This document shows, piece after piece, positions 1 to 10,689 of a stretch of 64,000 bases of DNA. Numbering within the stretch: position 1 is the stretch's first letter; each line of letters opens with the position of its first letter. The translations under genes were made by a program, and so were the position numbers. This stretch comes from Populus alba (Eukaryota > Streptophyta > Magnoliopsida > Malpighiales > Salicaceae), in assembly GCF_005239225.2 (NCBI RefSeq), contig NC_133300.1, positions 17,845,584 to 17,909,583 on the forward strand. Direction: 5' to 3'. The notes under the pieces are model-generated. The model did no database searches. It saw nothing but the letters and a program-made list of their open reading frames with translations, and was not told the DNA's origin.

Positions 1-184
1 CATGGTTAAAAAATTGAGAAAAAACCATCAAAAAATTATCTTATATAAACAGTAAATCACCTAGAAGAGGGTTTCCATAAGCATTGCATGCACGGCGTTG
101 AAACTTCCCTTTCACAGGACCATTCCACCGAATCAACACCTGATCTGCAATTTTCGGAACGGTCCCCATCGTTGGCGAAGCCAT

Positions 185-720
185 TTTGTTTCTTGCTAAG
201 TGCAACATTTAGTCAGAAATGATCATTTCCCGTCTTGCTATTTCGATGGATTTCATAAAGCTACCAATTGATTGTTAGTTGAGGCACAAGCACTAGGAGA
301 CAAATTGCAGCACCGTGCAGGCTTTTCCGTCCATCATCAATGCATGGTTTTATGTCAAAACATGACAGGAGCTGGTCCACTTGAGTGTTTAAACAGTGTT
401 GCTCTGTGCGGACACAGTTCCTTTTTTTTTTTTTTTTTTTAATGAAACTATTGTAACCGAACGAGGTTTTTAGTTGAGCAGTGATTTTTAATTTGAAAGA
501 TCATGTAATTTTTATTTATTGAGCACTTATAACCACATGGAAGACTCTAGTCGGGGTGGGAAAACGTTAATTTAACGTTTTGGAATTGTTGGATTGGTAG
601 CTGATGAATGCAAGAAACGTTTCCATCCTTTGAACCATACACCTTTTGAAATAAACCTCTTTCTGTTTTCAGACCATGCATTTCGCTGTTGTCACTATTA
701 TAGAACATACCTAATATTGT
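185..720 (+). promoter_or_regulatory. MYB-type 5' flanking block without its gene (copy A flank)
   Basis: Two stretches here match the 5' flanks of the downstream MYB copies. About 225-330 resembles 17286-17370 (the CCCGTCTTGC and TTGATTGTTAGTTGAG words). About 560-710 resembles 11748-11890 and 17420-17510 (the AATTGTTGGA, TGGTAGCTGATGA and CATGCA words). In copies B and C these blocks lie directly upstream of exon 1. Here no MYB exon 1 follows, and the next MYB exon is 10 kb away at 10819. I infer a duplicated promoter region separated from its gene by insertions or deletion. Whether it still drives transcription cannot be judged. Confidence 0.5.
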
Positions 721-798
721 ATATAGAAAATATTTTAGTTATATTTTTGTGTGGTAATTTATACCATTATTATTGTATATTGCCTAATATCTATCTAC

Positions 799-799
799 C

Positions 800-849
<50 letters not shown>
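799..849. repeat. Compound (AT)n(GT)n microsatellite
   Basis: An uninterrupted AT dinucleotide run passes directly into a GT run. It lies in the AT-rich spacer after the orphan MYB flank. No gene is associated with it. Confidence 0.9.
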
Positions 850-1261
850 GTTGGCTAACTAATATATTAAGCCTTATATTATTCTTAACTTGGTATCAAC
901 CCTTCCATATTATCACCAACTGTTTGTTTTTTAAATGATTATTATGCAGGAACAAGTTTATCATTACCAGAACTTTTGCTTTTAGGTCTGACACTGCAGA
1001 ATAACCCAGTTCTATAGCAGCTTCATCGGTGTTTGCTGCCTAGTCCAGTCCCTCCACCACCTTTTTAGCTGGCATGCAGCTCTATGTTGACCTTTCCTCA
1101 TATCCTTTTCACCAACTTTCAGGTACTGGCTCTCCTTCTCCACGCCCAGCTGCTCACCAATATCTCATGGTTCTCCATCCTTGATAGCCTAAGACAACAT
1201 TGTTCACAACAACTATCACCGTCTCTGTTGCCTCCTTCAGTCGAGTAGTTTATCTTTCTAC

Positions 1262-1496
1262 TCATGAGCCACTTGTTTTTGATGATGCTAATAGGTATGA
1301 AGTGTGGCATAATGCTATATGAGAGAAAATTCAAGCCTTACTCGCTAACAAAACTTGGACCTTAGTGTCGTTTCACCCTTCGATAAATGTTGTTGGTAAT
1401 TAGTAGATGTACAAGATTAAATGCAGATCTTATTGCTTCATTGAAAGGTATAAGGCGCGTCTAGTTGCTAGAAGTTTCACTCAGCAAAAAGGTATG
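1262..1496 (+). pseudogene. Ty1-copia reverse transcriptase remnant
   Basis: Translation of the + strand gives a broken stretch resembling the start of a copia reverse transcriptase: DDANRYEVWHNA, a TWTLVSFHPSINVVG stretch, and YKARLVARSFTQQ. The matching segment of the intact copia at 1743-6269 reads DANRYIIWHNA, NVVGSRWVYKIK and YKARLVARGFTQQ. In-frame stops interrupt it (for example the TAG after NVVGN), and nothing downstream of the FTQQ motif remains. It lies on the opposite strand from the young copia next door and is too diverged to be a piece of it, so it is an older insertion. Weak similarity to the region just before RT may extend left to about 1130. Confidence 0.75.
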
Positions 1497-1557
1497 ACCA
1501 CAAAAAAATTAAAAAATTGGCCAAGTCTTTCAAAAAATATTAAAAACTTATTTTTGG

Positions 1558-1737
1558 AGTTAAATTCTGTAGCAAGATTGAATTAATGTATATTATGCTT
1601 GGCTGCAAATCACAGCAGCCCTTCCTTAATATTTATAACATTAGGGTTGTATACAATACAAGGGTGGAATGTACTATACATGATAATTATTCCTATACTA
1701 GGTATTTACATATATATAGGACTCTTTCCATAATATG
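1558..1737 (-). repeat. 3' LTR of the copia element
   Basis: 180 bp that match 6392-6571 without a difference that I can see. The match starts at AGTTAAATTC and ends at CCATAATATG on the + strand. The adjoining G-rich tract (CCCCGTCAAG on the + strand, 1738-1747) is the polypurine tract for second-strand priming. Confidence 0.92.
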
Positions 1738-1742
1738 CCCCG

Positions 1743-4700
1743 TCAAGCTGAAGGTGGAGACTCCACCCGAAGCTTGGATCGAAAGAAACCAAACGAAACT
1801 AGAGGGAGAGGCTTGGTAAGAACATCAGCTAGTTGATCCTGAGAAGAAATGAATTGTACCTGAATTTCTTTCTTAGCAACGCGATCACGAACGAAGTGAT
1901 AATCAACTTCAACATGTTTAGTATGTGCGTGAAACACTGGATTGGCTGACAGGAAAGTGGCCCCTAAATTATCACACCATAACGTAGTGCTGGGTGAAAA
2001 TGGAAGTCGTAGTTCTGACAATAAAGAGCGAATCCATAAGATTTCAGCAGTACCATCAGCTAAGGCTTTGTATTCAGCTTCTGTAGAGGATCGAGCAACA
2101 GTGCGTTGCTTTCCAGATTTCCAGGAAATAGGAGTGGAACCAAGGTACACAAGATAACCACCTGTCGATTTTCGATCGTCAATACTACCAGCCCAATCAG
2201 CATCAGTAAAGCCATGAAGAGACAAGGAGGAGTCCCGAGTAATATGCAGACCATAGGAGGCTGTAGCCTGAAGGTAACGTAGGATGCGTTTAACTGCCGC
2301 CCAATGGTCCTCAGTAGGAGCATGCATAAACTGACATACCTTGTTTACTGCATAACAAATGTCAGGTCTAGTGAAAGTAAGGTACTGTAGAGCACCAACA
2401 ATCTGTCTATACCGTGTTGGGGTAGAGTGGAGAGTGCCAGGCACGGATCCCAATTTAGACGAGGAAGACATCGGAGTATCAACTGGTTTGCAAGAAGTCA
2501 TACCTGCTCGTTGGATAATGTCTAGTGTATACTTGTGTTGACTGAGTAAAAGACCCATAGAAGTCGATTTAACTTCTATTCCTAGGAAGGAGTGAGCTGA
2601 CCCTAAGTCCCGAAGCTTAAACTCTGAACTCAACAAAGTAATCAGTTGTTGGAGCAAGACCGAGTCACTCCCAGTTAATAGAATATCATCAACATACACA
2701 AGCAGATAGATCATTGCACCACCGAAGAAGAGAATAAACAAAGAAGTATCAACCTTGGATGCCTGAAATCCAATGGATATGAGAAACTCACTTAACCGAT
2801 TGTACCATGCTCGAGGGGCTTGTTTCAAATCATACATAGATTTATGAAGACGACACACATAAGATGGAAGTGTAGGATCAACAAAACCAGGTGGTTGTGC
2901 CATGTAAACTTCTTCCTGAAGAATGCCGTTTAGGAAGGCATTATGGACATCTAACTGATGAATTTTCCAACCATGTGTGACAGCAATCGTGATCACAAGT
3001 CTAACCGTGGTAGGCTTAACCACTGGACTAAATGTCTCCAAGTAATCAATCCCCTCTTGCTGCGTGAAACCGCGGGCAACCAATCGTGCTTTATATCTGT
3101 CAACTCGACCATCGGCGTGCCGCTTAATCTTATAAACCCACCTACTGCCTACCACATTCATGGATGGATGTAAGGGCACTAGTGACCAAGTGTGATTACC
3201 ATGAAGTGCCTTGATTTCCTCTGTCATAGCATTATGCCAAATAATGTATCGGTTGGCATCCTTGAAAGAAAGTGGTTCCTGTTGTGGTAGAGAAACTACC
3301 CGGGAGGCAGGGGAGACACTAAAATTTGCTGTCTTGGATACACGTGGGCGAAGTATCATGGAATGGGTGCGGGCAGTAGGAGGGGGAGTGGCAGACTCAC
3401 TGGCTGTAGCTTGCTGAAGGGAGAATTGAGACAGATCAACACATAAATTAAGTCCAGGAGAGGAAATAGATGAAGAACCTGGCGATGAGGAGCTCAATAC
3501 AGGGCCAAGCTGAGAAGAGGAAACAGCAGGTGAGCTGATAGGTGAACCAACAGGGGTGACCGCAACATTTTGTTCACTACTGGTGGGAACAACAGGAGAG
3601 ACGGCAGATGAGCCAGCAAGAGAGAACGACAAATCTGAACCTGTACCTGAGGAATGATCATGACAATGATATGCAGGTAATGGTAAGGGTGCCCAAAGGG
3701 TTGTGTTATGTGCAGGGGGTGTCGGGTGAGTGTTTGGATAAAATGATGGGATGGGCTGTAAAGTAGCAGCAGGAGGTTGTATGGGTGAATCTACAATTTG
3801 TTCAGTTTTGTCAAAAGGAAAAACAGTTTCATGAAAACGAACATGACGAGCAAGATAAATACGGTTTGACGACAAATCAAGACATCGATATCCTAAATGA
3901 GAATTGCTATAACCTAGAAAGACACAAGGGGATGAGTGAAAATCTAACTTATGAGCATTGTACGGACGAAGGAATGGAAAGGAAAGACACCCGAAAGTAC
4001 GGAGGAAAGCATAATCAGGAGTTGTTTTTAAAAGACATTCAAATGGTGTTTTATGATTAAGAACAACAGTGGGCATGCGATTAATCAAATATACTGAACT
4101 TTCAAACGCATAACTCCAGTATTTTAAGGGAGCTTTACATTGGCCAAGAAGAGTGAGCCCAATTTCAACAATATGTCGATGACGACGTTCAACCATTCCA
4201 TTTTGTTCATGAGTATGCGGACAAATAACACGATGATGAATACCAATGGTTTTAAAATATGTATTGAGTTTGCGATATTCACCACCCCAATCTGTTTGAA
4301 CAGACTTAATTTTTAAAGAAAATTGGCGCTCAACGAGGGACTGAAATTGTTGAAATATAGCAAACACATCAGATTTTGCAACCAAAGGATAAAACCAGAT
4401 AAATTTGGTATGGGCATCCACAAAGATAACAAAATAGCGAAAACCATCTGACAAAAACATAGGGGAAGGACCCCAAACATCACTAAAAATTAGATCAAGA
4501 GGAGCTTGAGTTTGATGACCTGTAGTTTTTAAAGTCAAACGAGAAGATTTTCCTAAAGGGCATGCTGGACAATTAAAATTAAATTGTTTTGACGTACAGG
4601 ACACCTGTTTAGTTGACACTAGAAAATTCAAAATGCGTGGATTGGGATGTCCAAGCCGACGATGCCAGACATCAATGGAAGTAGAGACACATGTAGACGA

Positions 4701-6269
4701 GAAAACTTGAGGCAACGACGTTGCAGACGACGCGGATAAAATATATAGACCATCTCTACTCTGACCAGAAAGAAGCACCTCCTTTGTCATGAGGTCCTTA
4801 ACATAAAATAAAAATGGATGAAATTCAAAAAACACATTATTCTCAAGAAAAAACTTTTGAACAGAAAGTAGAGGTTTTTTAATGTGAGGCACATGTAAAA
4901 TATTGGATAAGGTAAATGTGCGTTTGGGTGAACGAATTTTAGAGTGAGCAATATTAGAAATAGTGAGGCCCTTACCATCGCCAACATGTAAATGATCATT
5001 ACCACAATAAGGTTCTGAGCTCGTCATACTCGCAAGGTCCGGTGTCACATGATGATTTGCACCTGTACCAGGAAACCAAGTAACAGGAGCAGTTATAGGA
5101 GCAGTATTAAATGCTAAATTGGCATTAGCTTGTAGATTATGAGTAGCCAATTGAGAGCACTGCTGGGTGGTATGTCCATAGTCATAACACAGCTGACATT
5201 TTGTAGTTCGATTATAGCCTCCCGAACGGTTTCCTTGTTGTCCAAACTGCTGACCAGAGCCAGATGAAAACCGGTTTTGCTGCTGTCCAAATTTCGGACC
5301 TGAACCATAACTATTAGTGCTGAAGTTTGAGTCTGAACTATAGCCATGATTCCCACGATTGTAGCTACGATTACTCTGTCTCCAACCCCCACGAAACCGG
5401 CCCCTTCTTCCAGTACTAGAACCAAACTGACGCTGCCCAAAAAATGCAGATGGCTGCTGTGATGGAGTTGGTAACAGACGAGCCGTGACAGCAGGATGAA
5501 GTGATGCTTTATGAAGAAATTCATGTGTGAGGAGATGGCTATGGAGGTCTGTATAAGAGATGGGATCAGCCTTAGTGGATAGGCTAGTTACCAGATCCTT
5601 AAAATCACTACGTAACCCCCGAAACACATACAAATTAAATTCAGCCATGGAGATTGGTCTACCAGCAGCTGCAAGTTCATCAAATAAGGCCTTAGCCTTC
5701 TGCAAATAAGTGCTGGCAGAGTCATCGTGCTGTCGTAAATCTTGGAATGCACCATGGAGTTGCATAATCCGTGAGTTTGAAGGGGAAGCAAGGGAAGTTT
5801 CCAGCGTTGTCCAGATTTCTTGAGAAGTTTTACAATCCACAACTAGATGTAGAACTTCTGTGGAGAGCGAGGATAATATAGCACTCATGATTAAGTTATC
5901 TTGTTGTTTCCATAATAAAAATGAGGGATTGACCGATGGTAAGGATGTGGCAGTAGATATAAGATGAGAGGGAGGACATGGGGAGGTGCCATCAACAAAG
6001 GAGTATACACCTTGGCCCAAGAGAAACAGTTTCATCTGCAGCCTCCAATACAAGAAGTTGGTATTGGAGAGGCGTAAGGAGATTACCTGCTGCGTATTAG
6101 AAAGAGGAATGATGGCATACTTGTTCATGATATCTAGAGAGGAGTTCATAGGAACTATGCTGGCAGAGGCAGCCGCTAAAGAGGATTGAGATATTGGTGC
6201 AACAACAGCACCGTGTTGAAGTTCCTGGTTGTGGTTGTCCATTGTAAATAGAGAGGCAGAAGCAGACAA
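1743..6269 (-). CDS. Copia Gag-Pol polyprotein with an altered protease site
   Basis: One open frame of 1,508 aa encodes the proteins of a copia retrotransposon. In order: a Gag region (about 40-300); a Gly/Ser/Gln/Arg-rich linker and a CX2CX4HX4C zinc knuckle (CQLCYDYGHTTQQC, about 355-370); the protease region near 400; GAG-pre-integrase with the HHCC zinc motif (WHRRLGHPN, CPACPLGK); the integrase core with D597, D660 and E694; a reverse transcriptase with YVDD at 1192-1195; and RNase H, with a TDADWAG motif and TEAEY near the C-terminus. The length and domain order are normal for the family. At the protease site, where D-S/T-G is expected, the sequence reads WFPGTGANHHVT, so the catalytic Asp is Gly401 (codon 5067-5069, GGT where GAT is expected). 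No frameshift or stop is present. Even so, the copy may be unable to process its own proteins and may depend on protease supplied by another copy. Confidence 0.95.
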   Translation of the reverse strand: MSASASLFTMDNHNQELQHGAVVAPISQSSLAAASASIVPMNSSLDIMNKYAIIPLSNTQQVISLRLSNTNFLYWRLQMKLFLLGQGVYSFVDGTSPCPPSHLISTATSLPSVNPSFLLWKQQDNLIMSAILSSLSTEVLHLVVDCKTSQEIWTTLETSLASPSNSRIMQLHGAFQDLRQHDDSASTYLQKAKALFDELAAAGRPISMAEFNLYVFRGLRSDFKDLVTSLSTKADPISYTDLHSHLLTHEFLHKASLHPAVTARLLPTPSQQPSAFFGQRQFGSSTGRRGRFRGGWRQSNRSYNRGNHGYSSDSNFSTNSYGSGPKFGQQQNRFSSGSGQQFGQQGNRSGGYNRTTKCQLCYDYGHTTQQCSQLATHNLQANANLAFNTAPITAPVTWFPGTGANHHVTPDLASMTSSEPYCGNDHLHVGDGKGLTISNIAHSKIRSPKRTFTLSNILHVPHIKKPLLSVQKFFLENNVFFEFHPFLFYVKDLMTKEVLLSGQSRDGLYILSASSATSLPQVFSSTCVSTSIDVWHRRLGHPNPRILNFLVSTKQVSCTSKQFNFNCPACPLGKSSRLTLKTTGHQTQAPLDLIFSDVWGPSPMFLSDGFRYFVIFVDAHTKFIWFYPLVAKSDVFAIFQQFQSLVERQFSLKIKSVQTDWGGEYRKLNTYFKTIGIHHRVICPHTHEQNGMVERRHRHIVEIGLTLLGQCKAPLKYWSYAFESSVYLINRMPTVVLNHKTPFECLLKTTPDYAFLRTFGCLSFPFLRPYNAHKLDFHSSPCVFLGYSNSHLGYRCLDLSSNRIYLARHVRFHETVFPFDKTEQIVDSPIQPPAATLQPIPSFYPNTHPTPPAHNTTLWAPLPLPAYHCHDHSSGTGSDLSFSLAGSSAVSPVVPTSSEQNVAVTPVGSPISSPAVSSSQLGPVLSSSSPGSSSISSPGLNLCVDLSQFSLQQATASESATPPPTARTHSMILRPRVSKTANFSVSPASRVVSLPQQEPLSFKDANRYIIWHNAMTEEIKALHGNHTWSLVPLHPSMNVVGSRWVYKIKRHADGRVDRYKARLVARGFTQQEGIDYLETFSPVVKPTTVRLVITIAVTHGWKIHQLDVHNAFLNGILQEEVYMAQPPGFVDPTLPSYVCRLHKSMYDLKQAPRAWYNRLSEFLISIGFQASKVDTSLFILFFGGAMIYLLVYVDDILLTGSDSVLLQQLITLLSSEFKLRDLGSAHSFLGIEVKSTSMGLLLSQHKYTLDIIQRAGMTSCKPVDTPMSSSSKLGSVPGTLHSTPTRYRQIVGALQYLTFTRPDICYAVNKVCQFMHAPTEDHWAAVKRILRYLQATASYGLHITRDSSLSLHGFTDADWAGSIDDRKSTGGYLVYLGSTPISWKSGKQRTVARSSTEAEYKALADGTAEILWIRSLLSELRLPFSPSTTLWCDNLGATFLSANPVFHAHTKHVEVDYHFVRDRVAKKEIQVQFISSQDQLADVLTKPLPLVSFGFFRSKLRVESPPSA

Positions 6270-6373
6270 CCATGTAAGTGAGGAAGGAAGGGCTGAATGA
6301 AGACAGAAGCAGAGGAGAGTAACGGCTGGAGGAGACGACCGAACAATAAACCAGAAGCGTGAAGAAGGATTTC

Positions 6374-6391
6374 GTTACTGCTCTGATACCA
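6374..6391 (-). other. Copia primer binding site (initiator tRNA-Met type)
   Basis: Read on the minus strand this is TGGTATCAGAGCAGTAAC, directly after the 5' LTR with no gap. TGGTATCAGAGC is the standard plant copia primer site, complementary to the 3' end of initiator tRNA-Met. Confidence 0.93.
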
Positions 6392-6571
6392 AGTTAAATT
6401 CTGTAGCAAGATTGAATTAATGTATATTATGCTTGGCTGCAAATCACAGCAGCCCTTCCTTAATATTTATAACATTAGGGTTGTATACAATACAAGGGTG
6501 GAATGTACTATACATGATAATTATTCCTATACTAGGTATTTACATATATATAGGACTCTTTCCATAATATG
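6392..6571 (-). repeat. 5' LTR of the copia element
   Basis: 180 bp, the identical partner of 1558-1737. It carries the promoter side of the element on the minus strand. The flanking base pairs give no convincing 5-bp target duplication. Confidence 0.92.
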
Positions 6572-7440
6572 GCAATAAAATATTATTCACTTTTAATATA
6601 AGGATAAAAAAATATAAAAGGGGTTAAAATTCAAAATATTATTAGGAATAATAATTTTTTTTTCTAATTATTGATCACCTTTAATATAAGGATAAAAAAA
6701 AACCATGTATAAGGTTATCATCCAAAATATTATTAGAAATAATACAACTCATTCATTTCTAATATAAAAATAAAATCTGCAAAGAATTTTATTCTAAATA
6801 TTATTTGGTAACAAAAATTTCAATTTCACCCAAAAAGAAACCTTAATGATAATTGAGGACATTTCACCATTTTAGACCAAGTTTTTGACTTAAGAAACCA
6901 GAGCTTGTTCATCATAGCAAATCCTTCATGGTAGGTTGATAGGAATAGAAATATTATTAGGCCATAACAAACAAAAAAAATAAAATAATATAGTTTATTT
7001 CAGGTAAGGTGTATTAGGGGTGTTGATATCTTTTATTTACATAATTAGTTCCTTACCTACAATCTTTAACAAACCAATTAGAATTTTTAATAATCATAAT
7101 ATAGATGATAACTCTTTTATTCAACCAAAAACTATTCCAAAACACCATTTGAAAAATATCGTCACGCCATCCACCCTTGTAAAGAGGGTATGACACTAAT
7201 CTGCCAGTTCTCCACATTTGCATAAACCAAGAACAACAAATCAGTTATTCAAGACCCAAAGTTGAGATGTCTAATGAGTTCGATTTAATTCAACTAATAC
7301 CCTAAAACATCAATTTAATCCCTTAAATCATGCAATCATCAAATCAATATAAAAACCATAAACACTTTTAAAATCCTTCCATAATCAAATCCTAATAAAA
7401 AAATTAACAATAAGGGTTGAGTTTGGGTTCAAGCAAAACA
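6572..7440. other. AT-rich spacer, no gene seen
   Basis: An AT-rich stretch with repeated short words (TTTAATATAAGGATAAAAAA occurs twice near 6594 and 6680, and TATTATTAG/AATAAT words recur). This suggests a decayed tandem or MITE-like sequence. I see no coding potential, RNA gene or intact element end. Confidence 0.5.
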
Positions 7441-9460
7441 TGGGTGTTACAGTCCTGGCCATGTTAATCTTTTAATTGGTACACGGCTTAATAGATTCAT
7501 TACGGAGTACATTACTTTGCAATTAAATGGGAAAGATTATAAGATTAAACTGCAGGAATTGGATCCTCTGCATTATCCAGTATTCGAAGCTATCGAGTGC
7601 AATGTGGCAGCATTTGACCTGATGAAGTAGAAAGATGATACTGAAACAGAGACTAGCACTGCTGATACCTCTGATACTGCCAATGCTGACGATATTACAA
7701 TTGTAATATGTGCACATTTGGCAACAGACATGGATGCGATTGGTAGTTGGCATAATAGCTGGGCTTTGGAAATCAGTAAAGCATCTGTTTCTGATGAAAT
7801 TCTGTTTCTGAAAATATTGGATAGTAGATCACGACCACAAGATCTTAATTCAAATGCAAAAATTGATTCTGGGTTTTAGGAATGTTGAAGATCTAGATAG
7901 GGAGATCGATGATTGGGCTGCAAATCAATAGTTGCGGGTCTGTATTTGTCTTGGTAAGGAATTAATTGCCTTATCTATGCAGATTTTCTTTTGGAATAGT
8001 TGTGGATTGGGCATGTCTGCTAATAAGAGAGCTGTTAAAACAATGATTTTGCAAAACACTATTGACATTCGCATCCTTTTAGAAACTAAGAGGAGAATTT
8101 GCACACCTAGTTTAGTTTATGCAATATGGAATGATCCTAATGTCAAGTGGTTCTCAGTGGACTCTGTTAATAACACTGGTGGCATCTTGGTAATGAAGGT
8201 AATTTTAAGGTTAAAGCTATTGCATACAGTAGGAAATGGATAACAGTTCTTCGTCTGAGTTTGGTTACAGAGAGGTGTATACTGTGGGAGGAGATTATTA
8301 CTTTACAGGTAGCTTTTGAGGTTCCTCTGTTCATCGTAGGGGATTTTAATGAAACATTGAACCATAGTGATAAAAGTAAGAAGTGCTTGAATGTGGTTGG
8401 TTCAAGGGAATTTGGTTCCTTCATTTCAAATTGTAATTTGCTAGAGTATCCTTTAAATGGCCGTGGATACACTAGATTTCGAGGACAATCGATGAGTCGT
8501 ATTGATAGAGCCTTTGCGATTCCAGAATGTCATTTGCAGTTCCTAGACGTAGCTTCATTCTGTTAACCTAGGGGCTTGTCGAACCACCGTCAGATGCTCT
8601 TAGAGTTGCTCGACAAATCTTTATGGAGAAACTTGAAGACTTATGGGCTGAATATTGCAGCAAGCACCCGGAAAGATTTTGATTGGTCAAGAAGCTTGTT
8701 GTTTAGCTTCCAAATTTAGAATGTGGAACAAGGCTGAATTTGGCAACCAGGATAGGAAACTGATACGGATTCAAAATGATATTCAAAAAATGGAAAAAAG
8801 AGAGGAGTATTGTCAACTTATACAGCAAGAACTTACAGATTTGAATAGACTCAACTCTGAACATTTGGAAAGTTAGTAAATGTGATGAGGCAATTTGGAG
8901 TCAAAAGTCAAGAAAAAATAAGTGCAAGCTAGATGATTAGAGCACCTAGTTCTTTCATTTGGCAACAAGTATGAGAAGAAGCAGAAATAATACTAAACAG
9001 ATAAGTCGTGGAGGAGTCATTTGCACTTCTACAATAGACATTAAGGTTGCTGTTGTTTCATACTTTTCCAACCTATTCAGAAAAATGTACTGTGAGCCCA
9101 AATCGAATGGCTTTTATAGTGGGAAGACAAATATTAAAGGGATTCATGATAGCTAATCGGTGGTCCACAGTGTCAAAAAAAAAAAAAAAAAAGTGGTAAG
9201 CATGGATTGAAAGTACATTTTCACAAGGCTTTCGACTTTATTCTATGAGAGTACTTAGAAGAAGTAATGACTTAAATGGGATTTGGAAGAAAATGGTTAT
9301 AGAGTATATTTCAGGTTCAAACTTGGCAATTCTTATTAATGGTTCCTGGAAGCTTTGGCAGTGCTTTGTGAATTGGCTTGGGATTAGTTGGTGTATGCCT
9401 AGAACAGTGCAATGGTTAATGGCAGGTTTCAAAAGAGAGCTTTAACTCTGCTATCTCTTT
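7441..9460 (+). pseudogene. Decayed LINE (L1-type non-LTR retrotransposon)
   Basis: Fragments of a plant L1-type LINE lie in order on the + strand, broken by stops and shifts. From about 7979 the frame gives FFWNSCGLGMSANKRAVK, the N-terminal signature of the apurinic endonuclease domain. Near 8338 VGDFNETL and near 8490 SRIDRAF are the conserved endonuclease motifs, and NHRQM near 8590 sits where SDH-P is expected. Around 9215-9245 HFHKAFDFI resembles the KAYD start of the reverse transcriptase, followed by ILINGS. The YADD box and everything after it are missing. A poly-A stretch at about 9174-9191 interrupts the RT part. The segment 7450-7900 is in a plausible position for upstream LINE sequence, but I cannot identify it. 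The copy is clearly dead. Confidence 0.75.
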
Positions 9461-10685
9461 GGTTGAAGTCGATGGGTAGGGATTTTATGTGCTGCTACTC
9501 ATGGACCAGTGCCACCCGGCTAGCAATGGATCCTTCGCTCACACCTTGCTAGCTAGCTAAGGACCATGTCATTTGTATTCACATGTACCAGTGGTTAGCA
9601 CTGTGAGAACTGAACTGAGATGACCTAAACTTGTATTCAAGGTGCGTAGTCAGCCTTATGGAACATCTAAACTCTTATGAAAGTTAGTTCTTATCAAACT
9701 AATGCTATAGCCACTTTCAAGTTGCGAGAGACTAATTAATTGCACAAATACTCAGACCGTACGTATATCAATAAACTCCCTAAGGTGCGTTTGTGTGTCT
9801 ATCTTAATTCATTTTTAATTAAAAAACATTTTCTTAAAAAATATTATACATCCCATTAAAAACTGACGTAGCTAGCAGGTAGATATTCTAACGTGCTTGG
9901 AGACAGATTTTTATTGAACAGATTTTATAGGTGAACATTAAAACGCTTCCTGTCGCCATGAAGGCGCATTGTATATATTGGTGAAAATGACATGTATATT
10001 ATATGTTGAAAAAATAGTTATGGCAATAAATATTTAATAGGTGAGGATGTAGGACAGAGAACTCATTCCCTAGGTATTGAATAAGATCACCCGCGTTACC
10101 TAGATGACACCGAGTGACTAGAATATCATCTACATGAATCAAGAATTTGAAAAACCCTAGCTAACTAGGAGTCATTTAACCTGGAAAACCACGCCCTAAG
10201 AGCGAGGCCACACAATAGTTTACAAATATTTATGGAATTATAATGAACAAATGAACTAATATGTTGGGCCGTGTAAACATCTTCTTGTGGAGATATGAAA
10301 ATTAAGCTATTTAATCCCCATATTGATTAATACATTATAGAGGATGTTTTTTTTCCTAATGGATGAGGTTTTAGAGTTCAAGCTCATTTGATTTTGCATT
10401 TCAAAATTATTTTTGAGAAAAATTAAATTTACTAATTAAAATCACGCTAACTTAAAATATCTAATCAAATTAACTTGCAGTTTAAATCATAAAATTCAAT
10501 GAATAAATCTTCTCTCACTTTAATTGCAGAATGATCAGTCTAAATGTCTCTATAAATATAGTGTTTTTCAAACACCAATTAGCTCTTTATAATAGGAGAA
10601 CTTTGTGTGTTATAGCTGGTTATTTATTTACCACGGATCAAATAATTGTGTTTTTTTAACAACAAAATAAATAAATAAATAGGTT
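9461..10685. other. Intergenic stretch, nothing recognised
   Basis: No long frame, LTR pair, terminal inverted repeat or RNA gene is recognised. The part near 10030-10220 (ACCTAGATGACACCGAG and neighbouring words) looks like repeat-derived sequence but cannot be assigned. MYB intron similarity starts again at about 10690. Confidence 0.4.
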
Positions 10686-10689
10686 TCTA

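Larger units (their letters stand above)
1558..6571 (-). mobile_element. Full-length Ty1-copia retrotransposon
   Basis: A 5,014-bp element read on the minus strand: 5' LTR 6392-6571, tRNA-Met-type primer site 6374-6391, one uninterrupted polyprotein frame 6269-1743, a short G-rich polypurine tract at about 1738-1747, and 3' LTR 1558-1737. By eye the two 180-bp LTRs are identical, which indicates a recent insertion. The short LTR and single frame are typical of Ale/Retrofit-like copia lineages, but that lineage call is inference. The matched LTR ends are not the usual TG...CA, and I find no clear 5-bp target duplication (TTTGG on the left, GCAAT on the right). Confidence 0.93.

Noticed and set aside
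7932..8566. An intact LINE endonuclease gene
   Set aside because: The motifs are in different frames and broken by stops, and the rest of the LINE is missing.
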